Source: CAZXYS01 sp964645005
Lineage (GTDB): Bacteria; Bacteroidota; Ignavibacteria; Kapaibacteriales; UBA2268
Assembly: GCA_964645005.1 (NCBI GenBank)
Contig: CAZXYS010000022.1
Location: 3,137 to 67,136 of the forward strand
Length of the DNA stretch: 64,000 nt
Direction: 5' to 3'
How positions within the stretch are numbered: the first letter of the stretch is position 1; every line of letters starts with the position of its first letter. A program made the translations under genes and the position numbers. Positions 54,407 through 61,753 of the stretch are shown in pieces. The notes beneath the pieces were generated by a model that did not search any database, was not told where the DNA came from, and saw nothing but the letters and a program-made list of their open reading frames with translations.

Positions 54407-55840
54407 TCAGGATTTACCTGCCAAATACTTAACTATGTTTTCATTAAAAGTTTCTTTTAATGGTTTTCTTACTAAGTTAATCTCATAAACATTTTTATTT
54501 CGTAGAGTCAAACTCCTTCTTACCGCTGAAAATACTATTGCAATCTGAAACCATAAGGCGATAGATATAAACTGATTTGAAGTTATGAAATGCAGCAGTA
54601 TCAGATATACCATGATGTAAAATAACAAGCCGTATATTCTCTGCCATTCAAGTGTATCACTCGAATTTAAATCAGGTTTCCTTATATACTTCAAAGTTGT
54701 TTTTAACAAAGAGACAAACATTCCCACAAAGCCAACAAAGCCTAAAACTCCAGTACAAGCAAGTGCGGAAAGAAATGAATAATTACTGAATAAATACATA
54801 TCGGAGTAGTTATCATATAAACCCAAACCAACTCCAAATACAGGTTTCTTTAGCCATACGTTTATTGAATCGAAAGCATTCTCAAGCCTGTAGAAAAAGG
54901 ATTCACGCTGTGCACCTGTCTCGACAACGCCGCTTTGAGTTACTATACCGCGGACTCTTTCGGAAAATAGCTGCAGGACGCTCATCCCGGTATAATCAGC
55001 TACGATAGCATTTACAGCCAAAATTGTCAAAATTGAAATGAGAACAATAATTACTATGTTTTTGAGATTTGTTTTTCTTTGAAAGATAAAAATTGATAAT
55101 ATGACCAATGCTAAGCCGACAAGTCCCGTCAACGAAAAAGCCACGAAAATTCCAGTAAGAGATGTTATCAGGATAACAATTGTCAGCGTTTGTGATTTAA
55201 AAAAGTGTTTATGTTTTTGGATGTAAGGAATTATTAAAAATATAAGAACAATCACATTAAAACCAGCTAATGCAGATGGTTCGGAAAAAACAGATGTGGC
55301 TCGAAAGAAGTCCCCAAAACTTGTTGAAAGCTGATTTAATTCATATTGTTGGACTACCATACGCGGCGCAAGACTAACATTACTTGGCTCCAACCATGCC
55401 AGAGGAAGTTGAAATGCACGTGCAAATATCTGGTATATTCCAAATAAATTTATGAAAATTGAAAGTATTAGCCAGGTTTTAATTATGTTAGTCCAGTCCT
55501 TTTCTTTAATCGGATAAACAGCGGTTATCAATGTAAAAAATATGAGGAAATATAGGTGTAATGATGATTTGAAGTATTGGGTTATCTGTCCTGATTCTCC
55601 TGAAAGTAAGGGATTTACCGAAGAAATGAATCCTGCCAGTGCAATTATGAAAAAAAACGTCAAGCCGGAATGCATCCCAATTTTGAGGCTTTCTCCATCC
55701 CAAACAATTCTTTTAATAAAGGCAATGTATACAAACAGAGTGAGAAAATCAAGCACTGTCACTCCGTAAGTACCGATAGAGAATAGCTGGAATAATTCTC
55801 CGAAATATGATATGAATAATAAAACTAGTAAAATACTCAT
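54407..55840 (-). CDS. O-antigen ligase / Wzy-like membrane protein
   Basis: The 477-residue protein has about 12 hydrophobic segments. A larger periplasmic loop (about residues 285-345) carries GAQRESFFYRLENAFDSINV followed by KPVFGVGLGLYDNYSDMYLF; the pattern R...W-x-x-x-P-x-x-G-x-G-x-G is typical of O-antigen ligase (WaaL) and polymerase (Wzy) superfamily members. Those enzymes join or polymerise lipid-linked glycans in the periplasm. No other glycan gene is adjacent, so its polysaccharide is unknown. An A+T-rich gap of 193 bases containing a terminator precedes it. Confidence 0.8.
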   Translation of the reverse strand: MSILLVLLFISYFGELFQLFSIGTYGVTVLDFLTLFVYIAFIKRIVWDGESLKIGMHSGLTFFFIIALAGFISSVNPLLSGESGQITQYFKSSLHLYFLIFFTLITAVYPIKEKDWTNIIKTWLILSIFINLFGIYQIFARAFQLPLAWLEPSNVSLAPRMVVQQYELNQLSTSFGDFFRATSVFSEPSALAGFNVIVLIFLIIPYIQKHKHFFKSQTLTIVILITSLTGIFVAFSLTGLVGLALVILSIFIFQRKTNLKNIVIIVLISILTILAVNAIVADYTGMSVLQLFSERVRGIVTQSGVVETGAQRESFFYRLENAFDSINVWLKKPVFGVGLGLYDNYSDMYLFSNYSFLSALACTGVLGFVGFVGMFVSLLKTTLKYIRKPDLNSSDTLEWQRIYGLLFYIMVYLILLHFITSNQFISIALWFQIAIVFSAVRRSLTLRNKNVYEINLVRKPLKETFNENIVKYLAGKS

Positions 55841-55978
55841 TTGCTATTTATCCAAAACATAGTACTTTTATGATAAACATAGTTTTGTGCTAAAATAAAA
55901 TTCAAATATAATGAGATTTTTCTGAATTATAAGATGTTAGTGCATATTTAAATATTATTATAGTCATAAAACTAAAAA

Positions 55979-56006
55979 AGGCTGCCCCAAATCTTGAGAG
56001 CAGCCT
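55979..56006 (-). terminator. Rho-independent terminator after the threonine dehydrogenase gene
   Basis: AGGCTGC (55979-55985) pairs with GCAGCCT (56000-56006), and on the minus strand the stem is followed by a run of six T. It lies 27 bases after the stop of the dehydrogenase gene. Confidence 0.8.
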
Positions 56007-56033
56007 CTTATAAACAATATTATAGTCCGTAAT

Positions 56034-57005
56034 TTATATCAATCCTTGTTTATTCTTTTCCTCGAGCTTTTCGAGCATATCTTTTGTCATGTCATCGAGG
56101 GAGAATGAAGGCTCCCAGCCCCAATCCTTGCGGGCGGCTTCATCTTCAACTTCATTGGGCCATGAGTCGGCTATTTCCTGGCGGAAGTCAGGTTCAAAGT
56201 CAATTGTGAAGTCCGGTTTAAATTTCTTGATAGACTCAGCCAATGTTTTTACGTCGAAGCTCATCGAGCCGATGTTGTAATCATTGTGTCTGGTAAGGCT
56301 GTCGAACGGCGCTTCCATCAGGTCGATGGTAGCTTTGATGCAGTCGGGCATGTACATCATCGGAAGCCTTGTATCTTCGCGTACGAAGCATGTATAGTGA
56401 TTATTCTTAACGGCTTCGTAGTAAATTGCTACGGCATAATCAGTCGTACCGCCGCCGGGGAACGTCTCTGATGAGATAATACCCGGATAACGGAGTCCGC
56501 GGCTGTCGATACCGAATTTTTTGACATAATAATCGGCTAAAACTTCGCCTGCGACTTTAGTTACGCCGTACATTGTCGTTGGGTGGAGCCATGTGTCCTG
56601 TGGAGCTTTCTTCGGACAGTCAGGTCCCCAGACAGCGATCGAGCTTGGAATGACCACTCTTGCCATCTCGTGTTTGATAGCGAGATTCAGAATATTAATT
56701 GTTCCATTCATATTAACATTCCAGCACATCGCCGGATTCTTCTCGCCGACACCGGAAAGAATAGCCGCCATGTGGATGACTGTATCGATATTATGTTTCT
56801 TGATAACTTCTTCCACTGATTCAGGATCTGTCACATTTATAAAGTAGAACGGACCTGATTCTTTCAACGCTTTGCTTGGTTCAGTTTTGCGCCCGGCAGC
56901 GACAACATTTTCCGCGCCGTACTTATTTCTGAGTTCCAGTGTTAATTCCGAGCCAATCTGCCCGACAGCACCGGTTACGAGGATATTCTTGATTTCTTTT
57001 TTCAT
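56034..57005 (-). CDS. L-threonine 3-dehydrogenase, SDR (epimerase-like) type
   Basis: The 323-residue enzyme has an N-terminal NAD site ILVTGAVGQIGSELTLEL, VIHMAAILSGVGEKNP, the catalytic triad region VIPSSIAVWGP with the YGVTK (Tyr/Lys) motif (about residue 145), and LRYPGIISSETFPGGGTTDYA. The GVGEKNP, WLHPTTMYGVTK and FPGGGTTDYA blocks are those I recognise from short-chain threonine dehydrogenases. It oxidises threonine to 2-amino-3-oxobutyrate, which the glycine C-acetyltransferase encoded 1.4 kb away cleaves to glycine and acetyl-CoA. The transcript ends at the terminator at 55979-56006. Confidence 0.88.
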   Translation of the reverse strand: MKKEIKNILVTGAVGQIGSELTLELRNKYGAENVVAAGRKTEPSKALKESGPFYFINVTDPESVEEVIKKHNIDTVIHMAAILSGVGEKNPAMCWNVNMNGTINILNLAIKHEMARVVIPSSIAVWGPDCPKKAPQDTWLHPTTMYGVTKVAGEVLADYYVKKFGIDSRGLRYPGIISSETFPGGGTTDYAVAIYYEAVKNNHYTCFVREDTRLPMMYMPDCIKATIDLMEAPFDSLTRHNDYNIGSMSFDVKTLAESIKKFKPDFTIDFEPDFRQEIADSWPNEVEDEAARKDWGWEPSFSLDDMTKDMLEKLEEKNKQGLI

Positions 57006-57161
57006 ATTTCTTTCCTTTTTTAATCCAATAATATTTGTCTTACTTCAAAAATTAATTTTCAAAAATAGTTAATATCAAATAAAGTGCAAGTTTTTTTTGT
57101 AAAAGCTATACAGTTCGTGTTTTAAAAAAACAAAACGACAATTAAAGATGTTAATCATAGC

Positions 57162-58214
57162 TTATAGTTCGTCAATAATCCTTACATTATCAAATTCAAA
57201 TATAAGTTCTTTACCAAAAGCTTCTGAAGAAGCGAGAGAACCATTTAGTTCTGATTCTAAGATTATCTCGGCAAACCGCACATTTAGTAGAGCTGTAAAA
57301 TAATAAGCTTCAGGTGTTTCCAGCCAGGCTTGTTTTTCTTCAGATGAATTACCCGTGCGCGCCCATATATAGGATTTAGTGGTAAAATTTTGTTCTCTGG
57401 TAGGACCTTCCGGCTGTTTAGCAGCAATTTTTTTGGCTATACTCTTAAAAGTCTTGATCTTCAATGCTTTTTGGATCAAAGTCGCAAAAAGCCTGAGAGA
57501 ATTCAAAGACGGCGGCATCACATTGAAAACTGTGATATTGGGAATGCTCAGAGCTCTATGAACTGTCAACAGTTCAGCCAATGGCACTGCCCAGGCGGGA
57601 TGCTCGCTGTCAGGAAACATAATTTTCTTTGTATCCTTACCAAATTTAACAGGCATAAGTTGATGATCTTTCCTTATCAGGCAGCCGTCTTTGATTGAAT
57701 CTACTGTTGATATTGTTGTGCCGCGGCTTGTACCACCGGTGATATGAATTCCCAGTTCTATATATTTCGGATTCTCAATTTGTTCTGCGAGGTATTGCGC
57801 AAGACATTCCGTCGCGTAAGTTATAAAACCTGCCGCTGGTATCATGACTATACTCTTAGCCTTGGCTTGTTTGTCCAAATCGAGGATATGTTGGATAGTG
57901 TTAAGATCGCCGGAAACGTCTATGTAGTGGATTCCGTTCTCTATACAGACATCTGCTAAAGGACCGACTGTTAGGGGATAGGGACCCGCAAAATTTGATA
58001 TAAGTTTGAAGTTAGATAGTTTTTCGCTGACCGAATTTTTATCATTTAGATTGAGGATTAAATAGGGCAGATCATATTGCTCGGCTATAGGTTTGATCTT
58101 CTCAGGTGACCTGCCTGCAATGACGGGATTATGCCCTTGCTTTACGGCTTGCTCGACAACGAGTCTGCCGGTATATCCGTTGGCGCCGTATATAAGCCAG
58201 TCGTTTTGTATCAA
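57162..58214 (-). CDS. Saccharopine-dehydrogenase-like NAD(P)-binding oxidoreductase
   Basis: The 350-residue protein has a Rossmann start WLIYGANGYTGRLVVEQAV, then PVIAGRSPEKIKPIAEQYDL, LISNFAGPYPLTVGPLADVC, GIHYIDVSGDLN and MIPAAGFITYATECLA. This is the pattern of the saccharopine dehydrogenase / trans-acting enoyl reductase family. Members act on varied substrates and lysine metabolism should not be assumed. It lies between the two threonine-degradation genes, but the terminator at 58353-58387 separates it from kbl, so it is transcribed independently of kbl. Confidence 0.85.
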   Translation of the reverse strand: MIQNDWLIYGANGYTGRLVVEQAVKQGHNPVIAGRSPEKIKPIAEQYDLPYLILNLNDKNSVSEKLSNFKLISNFAGPYPLTVGPLADVCIENGIHYIDVSGDLNTIQHILDLDKQAKAKSIVMIPAAGFITYATECLAQYLAEQIENPKYIELGIHITGGTSRGTTISTVDSIKDGCLIRKDHQLMPVKFGKDTKKIMFPDSEHPAWAVPLAELLTVHRALSIPNITVFNVMPPSLNSLRLFATLIQKALKIKTFKSIAKKIAAKQPEGPTREQNFTTKSYIWARTGNSSEEKQAWLETPEAYYFTALLNVRFAEIILESELNGSLASSEAFGKELIFEFDNVRIIDEL

Positions 58215-58352
58215 ATGCGATCCCTCTTCTTAATCATATACGTGACTAATATAAAATTAAGGATTATAAAAAATAAAATCAATTATTATTTGATAAATTT
58301 TGCTATTTAATTAAAGGCTTTTATAATATCTTAGTAATAATTCTTTGAAATA

Positions 58353-58387
58353 AAAAGCCTTCCGCTTTTCTTAAACGGAAGGCTTTT
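58353..58387 (-). terminator. Rho-independent terminator after kbl
   Basis: AAAAGCCTTCCG (58353-58364) and CGGAAGGCTTTT (58376-58387) form a perfect 12-bp stem, with T-rich sequence beyond it on the minus strand. It ends the kbl transcript 28 bases after the stop codon. Confidence 0.85.
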
Positions 58388-58414
58388 GAAAATTCATCAT
58401 CTCGGCAATGGATT

Positions 58415-59659
58415 TTATATCATTCCGAGTTCTTTTCCTACTTTCGTAAATGCTTTTACAGCCTGATCGACATGCTCGGTTGAATGTCCTGCGGAAAGCT
58501 GCACGCGAATTCTGTCCATCCCCTTGGGGACGACCGGATATGAGAAGGCAATAACATAAATGCCTTCGTCGAGCATTTTATCGGCGAAATCGACTGCAAG
58601 CTGTGAGCAGTTATCGTATTTGCCGAACATGATAGCTGCGATCGGGTGGTCGCCGGGGATAATGTCGAATCCGGCTTCGGTCATATCATTGCGGAATTTC
58701 CGAGTATTGTTTTCCAGTTTGTCGCGAAGCTCAGTAGATGCCATTAATACATCCATAACTTTAATAGTTGCGCCGACTGTTGACGGCGGAACTGAGTTCG
58801 AGAACAGATACGGACGTGCCTTGTTGCGCATCCAATCGACGATTTCCTTGCGTCCGGAGATACATCCGCCGGAAGCGCCGCCTAATGCTTTACCGAAGGT
58901 CGTTGTGATTATGTCAACGCGTTCCATAACGTCGCGATATTCGTGGGTACCGCGACCGGTTTTGCCCATAAAGCCGGTTGCGTGACTGTCATCAATCATT
59001 ACCAGCGCTTCGTATTTTTCTGCCAGATCGCAGATTTTGTCCAACTGGGCAATGTCGCCGTCCATTGAGAAGCAGCCGTCAGTTGCGATCATCTTAAAAC
59101 GACAACCTTTTTCCTCTGCTTCTTTCAGGCATCTTTCAAGTCCTTTTAGTTGTTTGCCTGTAGCGGGATCTTTCTTTTCTTCGTCGCTGAAGTCGTTGTG
59201 GGCAAAAATCCAACGCTGCGCTTTACAAAGGCGGATTCCGTCAATTATCGAAGCATGGTTCAATGCGTCGGTGATGACGGCATCTTCTTTGCCAAGAAGC
59301 GGCTCAAATAGAGCGCCGTTTGCGTCGAAGCAAGAGGAAAACAGGATTGTGTCTTCGGTGCCAAGGAATTTGGTGACCTTGTCTTCCAATTCCTTATGGA
59401 TGTCTTGGGTTCCGCAGATGAAGCGTACGGATGAAAGTCCGAAACCTCTTTCGTCTATCTTCTCATGTGCTGCTTTGATAAGGTCGGGATGTGATGACAA
59501 GCCCAGATAGTTATTGGCGCAGAAGTTAAGCACTTTTTTGCCGCCAACTTCTATTTCGGCGCCCTGGGGACTTTCGATAATTCTCTCATGTTTATAGAGT
59601 TTCTGGCTATGGAGTTGTTCCAGTTCATTTTGCAGGAAATCTTGCATTTTTCCAAACAT
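58415..59659 (-). CDS. kbl: Glycine C-acetyltransferase (2-amino-3-ketobutyrate CoA ligase)
   Basis: From the ATG at 59659 (with AGGAG 8 bases upstream) the protein is 414 residues, close to the usual ~398; the longer open frame upstream lacks a ribosome site and is not used. This fold-type I PLP enzyme of the alpha-oxoamine synthase family has NFCANNYLGLSSHPDLI, SVRFICGTQDIHKELE, MIDDSHATGFMGKTGRGT and TTTFGKALGGASGG with the PLP lysine. It splits 2-amino-3-oxobutyrate with CoA into glycine and acetyl-CoA. A threonine dehydrogenase gene nearby supports this role over KAS/ALAS alternatives. Confidence 0.93.
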   Translation of the reverse strand: MFGKMQDFLQNELEQLHSQKLYKHERIIESPQGAEIEVGGKKVLNFCANNYLGLSSHPDLIKAAHEKIDERGFGLSSVRFICGTQDIHKELEDKVTKFLGTEDTILFSSCFDANGALFEPLLGKEDAVITDALNHASIIDGIRLCKAQRWIFAHNDFSDEEKKDPATGKQLKGLERCLKEAEEKGCRFKMIATDGCFSMDGDIAQLDKICDLAEKYEALVMIDDSHATGFMGKTGRGTHEYRDVMERVDIITTTFGKALGGASGGCISGRKEIVDWMRNKARPYLFSNSVPPSTVGATIKVMDVLMASTELRDKLENNTRKFRNDMTEAGFDIIPGDHPIAAIMFGKYDNCSQLAVDFADKMLDEGIYVIAFSYPVVPKGMDRIRVQLSAGHSTEHVDQAVKAFTKVGKELGMI

Positions 59660-59841
59660 ATTTACTCTCCTTTGCTTATTATTAAAATATGGATTTTTCC
59701 ATTTTTGTATTTTTTTCAATCTATTAAAATAAGAATTACAAAGATAATTAACATTGTATAGCATTACAAGTATTTTTGGGGTTGTATGTAACCGCAAATG
59801 TGGGAGGTCGTGGTTGCAGCTATTATTTATAAAATCGTGTT

Positions 59842-60843
59842 TCAATCCAATATTATTTCTCTATTCTCTTTAGCTGACTGATAAAGGGCTTCGAGGATTT
59901 TCATGATCTCCACTGCTTCCTCGGTGGTGGAGTGGACAGGGGAGAGCCCCTTCACGGCATTGATAAAATGGCGGATCTCGCTCTCGAAGGATTTGCGGAG
60001 TATGGCGATGTTGCTGCGTTCGGGGATTTCCGGGGCGGGGTAGAACCTGTCGCCCTCGTGCTTGTAGAGGCGGACGGGGTTTATAGATGCGGCGCCTTTG
60101 CTGCCGTAAACGTCGCAGTAGAAGTTGGTTTTGTCACTGAAGAGTGTCCAGCTTGCCTCGAGAGTGGCTATGCTGCCATTCTTGAAGTGCAGCGAGCAAA
60201 CGCAGACGTCCTCGACGGTTTTTGTCTTATGCTGAAACGTGGTCGCTTTTACGGAATGGAGGGGGGCGAAATCGTAGATCCACATTAGCGAGTCGAGCAT
60301 GGATATACCGAGATCGAGCAGCACGCCGCCGCCGGAGACGTCGATCTGGTCGAGCCATTCTTTGCCGCGCTTTTGCTGGAGCCAGCCTGCTTTGACGTAG
60401 AAGACGTCGCCGAGCTCGCCGGAGTGGACGTAGTTTTTCAGCATGATAGTGTCATAGCGGAAGCGCTGGGTCATGCCGACCATTACCCTGCCCTTCGAGT
60501 TTTTCTCGGCATCGAGTATTTTTCGGGTTTCTTCGAGGGAGCGGGCGATGGGCTTCTCGATAAGGACGTTCTTTCCCGCCTCGAGTGCCCGGCAGGCAAG
60601 CTCGCTGTGGGCGTCGGTGGTGGTGCAGATGTCAACCGCCTGGATTTCGTCGAGGGCGAGGAGCTCGTCCATAGATTCGCATACATAGGGTATGTCGAAT
60701 TTTTCGGCGATGCTTTTCGCGCGGGAGTTCATCTTGTCGTGGACGGCAATGAGCCTGACGTCCGGCTGGTGGCTCAATGTTTTTAAGTGGAAGTTCTGGG
60801 CTATTTCCCCGACACCTACTAACGCAATGCCTATTTCGTTCAT
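59842..60843 (-). CDS. Gfo/Idh/MocA-family oxidoreductase
   Basis: I start it at ATG 60843 (ACAGGG upstream), giving 333 residues. The N-terminal Rossmann domain begins IGIALVGVGEIAQNFHL and contains DICTTTDAHSELACRALEAG, then KNVLIEKPIARSLEET with the EKP signature Lys. The C-terminal half has LQQKRGKEWLDQIDVSGGGV and LLDLGISMLDSLMWIYDF (Asp/His region of the family). These enzymes oxidise or reduce sugars and derivatives with NAD(P). The substrate is not identifiable. The base composition is more G+C rich than the genes to its left, like purL. Confidence 0.88.
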   Translation of the reverse strand: MNEIGIALVGVGEIAQNFHLKTLSHQPDVRLIAVHDKMNSRAKSIAEKFDIPYVCESMDELLALDEIQAVDICTTTDAHSELACRALEAGKNVLIEKPIARSLEETRKILDAEKNSKGRVMVGMTQRFRYDTIMLKNYVHSGELGDVFYVKAGWLQQKRGKEWLDQIDVSGGGVLLDLGISMLDSLMWIYDFAPLHSVKATTFQHKTKTVEDVCVCSLHFKNGSIATLEASWTLFSDKTNFYCDVYGSKGAASINPVRLYKHEGDRFYPAPEIPERSNIAILRKSFESEIRHFINAVKGLSPVHSTTEEAVEIMKILEALYQSAKENREIILD

Positions 60844-61047
60844 AATCCCTGTCAATTATTGCCTAAAAAGTGCTTCATTTTTGTTTTTAAATTTAAGAAA
60901 ATTTTCGAATCTGTGAAAGTCTGAAAATTGGCTGAGGGAAAAAGGCTGCTGGCTACGGGCTGAAGAGTTCTAAATTATAAATTGAGTGAGCGTCTTCTGA
61001 TGTGTTCCGACGCAGGAGCGTTCCCTCGTTGCTAAATTCCGATTTTC

Positions 61048-61567
61048 CCTCGTTACTAAATTCCGATTTAGTAACGTTTTTGACAGATTCCCAAATCGGA
61101 ATTTGGGAATCAGGGCATAGAGGGGGAATTTGGGAATCAGGGATTATAAGAATCCACCCCGTCACACTTCAATAAGGGGAATAAGATTCCTGCGAGGCTG
61201 TCTTAAAAGTGATTAAACCTGTGGAACGTCATTCTGAGCGCAGCGAAGAATCCAGTCCTGACGGGCTTCCTGGATTCTTCACTCCACCCTGCTGAAGCAG
61301 GATTTTACCTCGTTACTAAATTCCGATTTAGTAACGTTTTTGGCGGATTCCCAAATCGGAATTTGGGAATCAGGGCATAGAGGGGGAATTTGGGAATCAG
61401 GGATTATAAGAATCCACCCCGTCACACTTCAATAAGGGGAATAAGATTCCTGCGAGGCTGTCTTAAAAGTGATTAAACCTGTGGAACGTCATTCTGAGCG
61501 CAGCGAAGAATCCAGTCCTGACGGGCTTCCTGGATTCTTCACTCCACCCTGCTGAAGCAGGATTTTG
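61048..61567. repeat. 260-bp tandem direct duplication
   Basis: Bases 61048-61307 and 61308-61567 are near-identical (for example CCTCGTTACTAAATTCC starts at both 61048 and 61308). The visible difference is GACAGATTC versus GGCGGATTC shortly after the first hairpin. Each unit carries two perfect hairpins and the left part of a family B element, so the duplication copied an existing repeat mosaic. Confidence 0.85.
61051..61111. repeat. paired perfect hairpins with complementary loops (first unit)
   Basis: CGTTACTAAAT/ATTTAGTAACG with loop TCCG (61051-61076) and GATTCCCAAAT/ATTTGGGAATC with loop CGGA (61086-61111) each have perfect 11-bp stems. The two tetraloops are reverse complements. The same pair occurs 260 bases later at 61311-61371. 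Confidence 0.8.
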
Positions 61568-61615
61568 CTTCGCTCAACTTCGTTCCGTTCGGAATGACGC
61601 TTATGGGACAGCCTC
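61454..61615. repeat. Terminal-inverted-repeat element, family B
   Basis: This 162-bp element has perfect 9-bp ends, GAGGCTGTC (61454-61462) and GACAGCCTC (61607-61615). Inside it carries GTCATTCTGAGCGCAGCGAA, the hairpin CCTGCTGAAGCAGG, and GGAATGAC, which pairs with the earlier GTCATTC. A right-truncated copy begins at 61194 within the first duplication unit. The ends and the CCTGC...GCAGG hairpin resemble family A. Confidence 0.75.
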
Positions 61616-61704
61616 ATCCTCTACATTTGCAGAATGACTTTTCCTGACTTTTAGGCAACTGAGAAAGTACCGCAATTTATAAAGCCGAATCCTCAAATAT
61701 TTTT

Positions 61705-61712
61705 TATCTTTG
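61705..61712 (+). promoter_or_regulatory. candidate -7 promoter element for purL
   Basis: TATCTTTG (61705-61712) matches the Bacteroidota -7 consensus TAnnTTTG, about 40 bases before the purL start. No clear -33 TTG partner is visible, and whether this organism uses that promoter type is not known. Confidence 0.3.
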
Positions 61713-61753
61713 TAAGATCTAATTAGATTGTTCTTTAATTTTTTGATGTGAAT

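Larger units (their letters stand above)
60856..61753. other. about 900-bp non-coding region dominated by repeats, between Gfo/Idh and purL
   Basis: The region holds a 260-bp tandem duplication, several perfect hairpins and copies of a family B element; these are listed separately. A 70-codon open frame at 60953-61165 is encoded by the repeats themselves (its text repeats SEFSNEG twice) and is not counted as a gene. The last ~100 bases hold the likely purL promoter. Confidence 0.7.

Noticed and set aside
59660..59845. Longer N-terminus for kbl
   Set aside because: The extra 62 codons lack a ribosome site and similarity to the family, whereas the ATG at 59659 has AGGAG upstream and gives the normal length.
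60953..61165. 70-codon open frame with a repeated SEFSNEG text
   Set aside because: It is encoded by the repeat region itself, reads through both inverted repeats and has no ribosome site; such frames look like by-products of the repeat.
61021..61567. Possible CRISPR array
   Set aside because: The repeats are long (260 bp) direct copies and palindromes without regular 20-40-bp spacers, and no cas genes are nearby.
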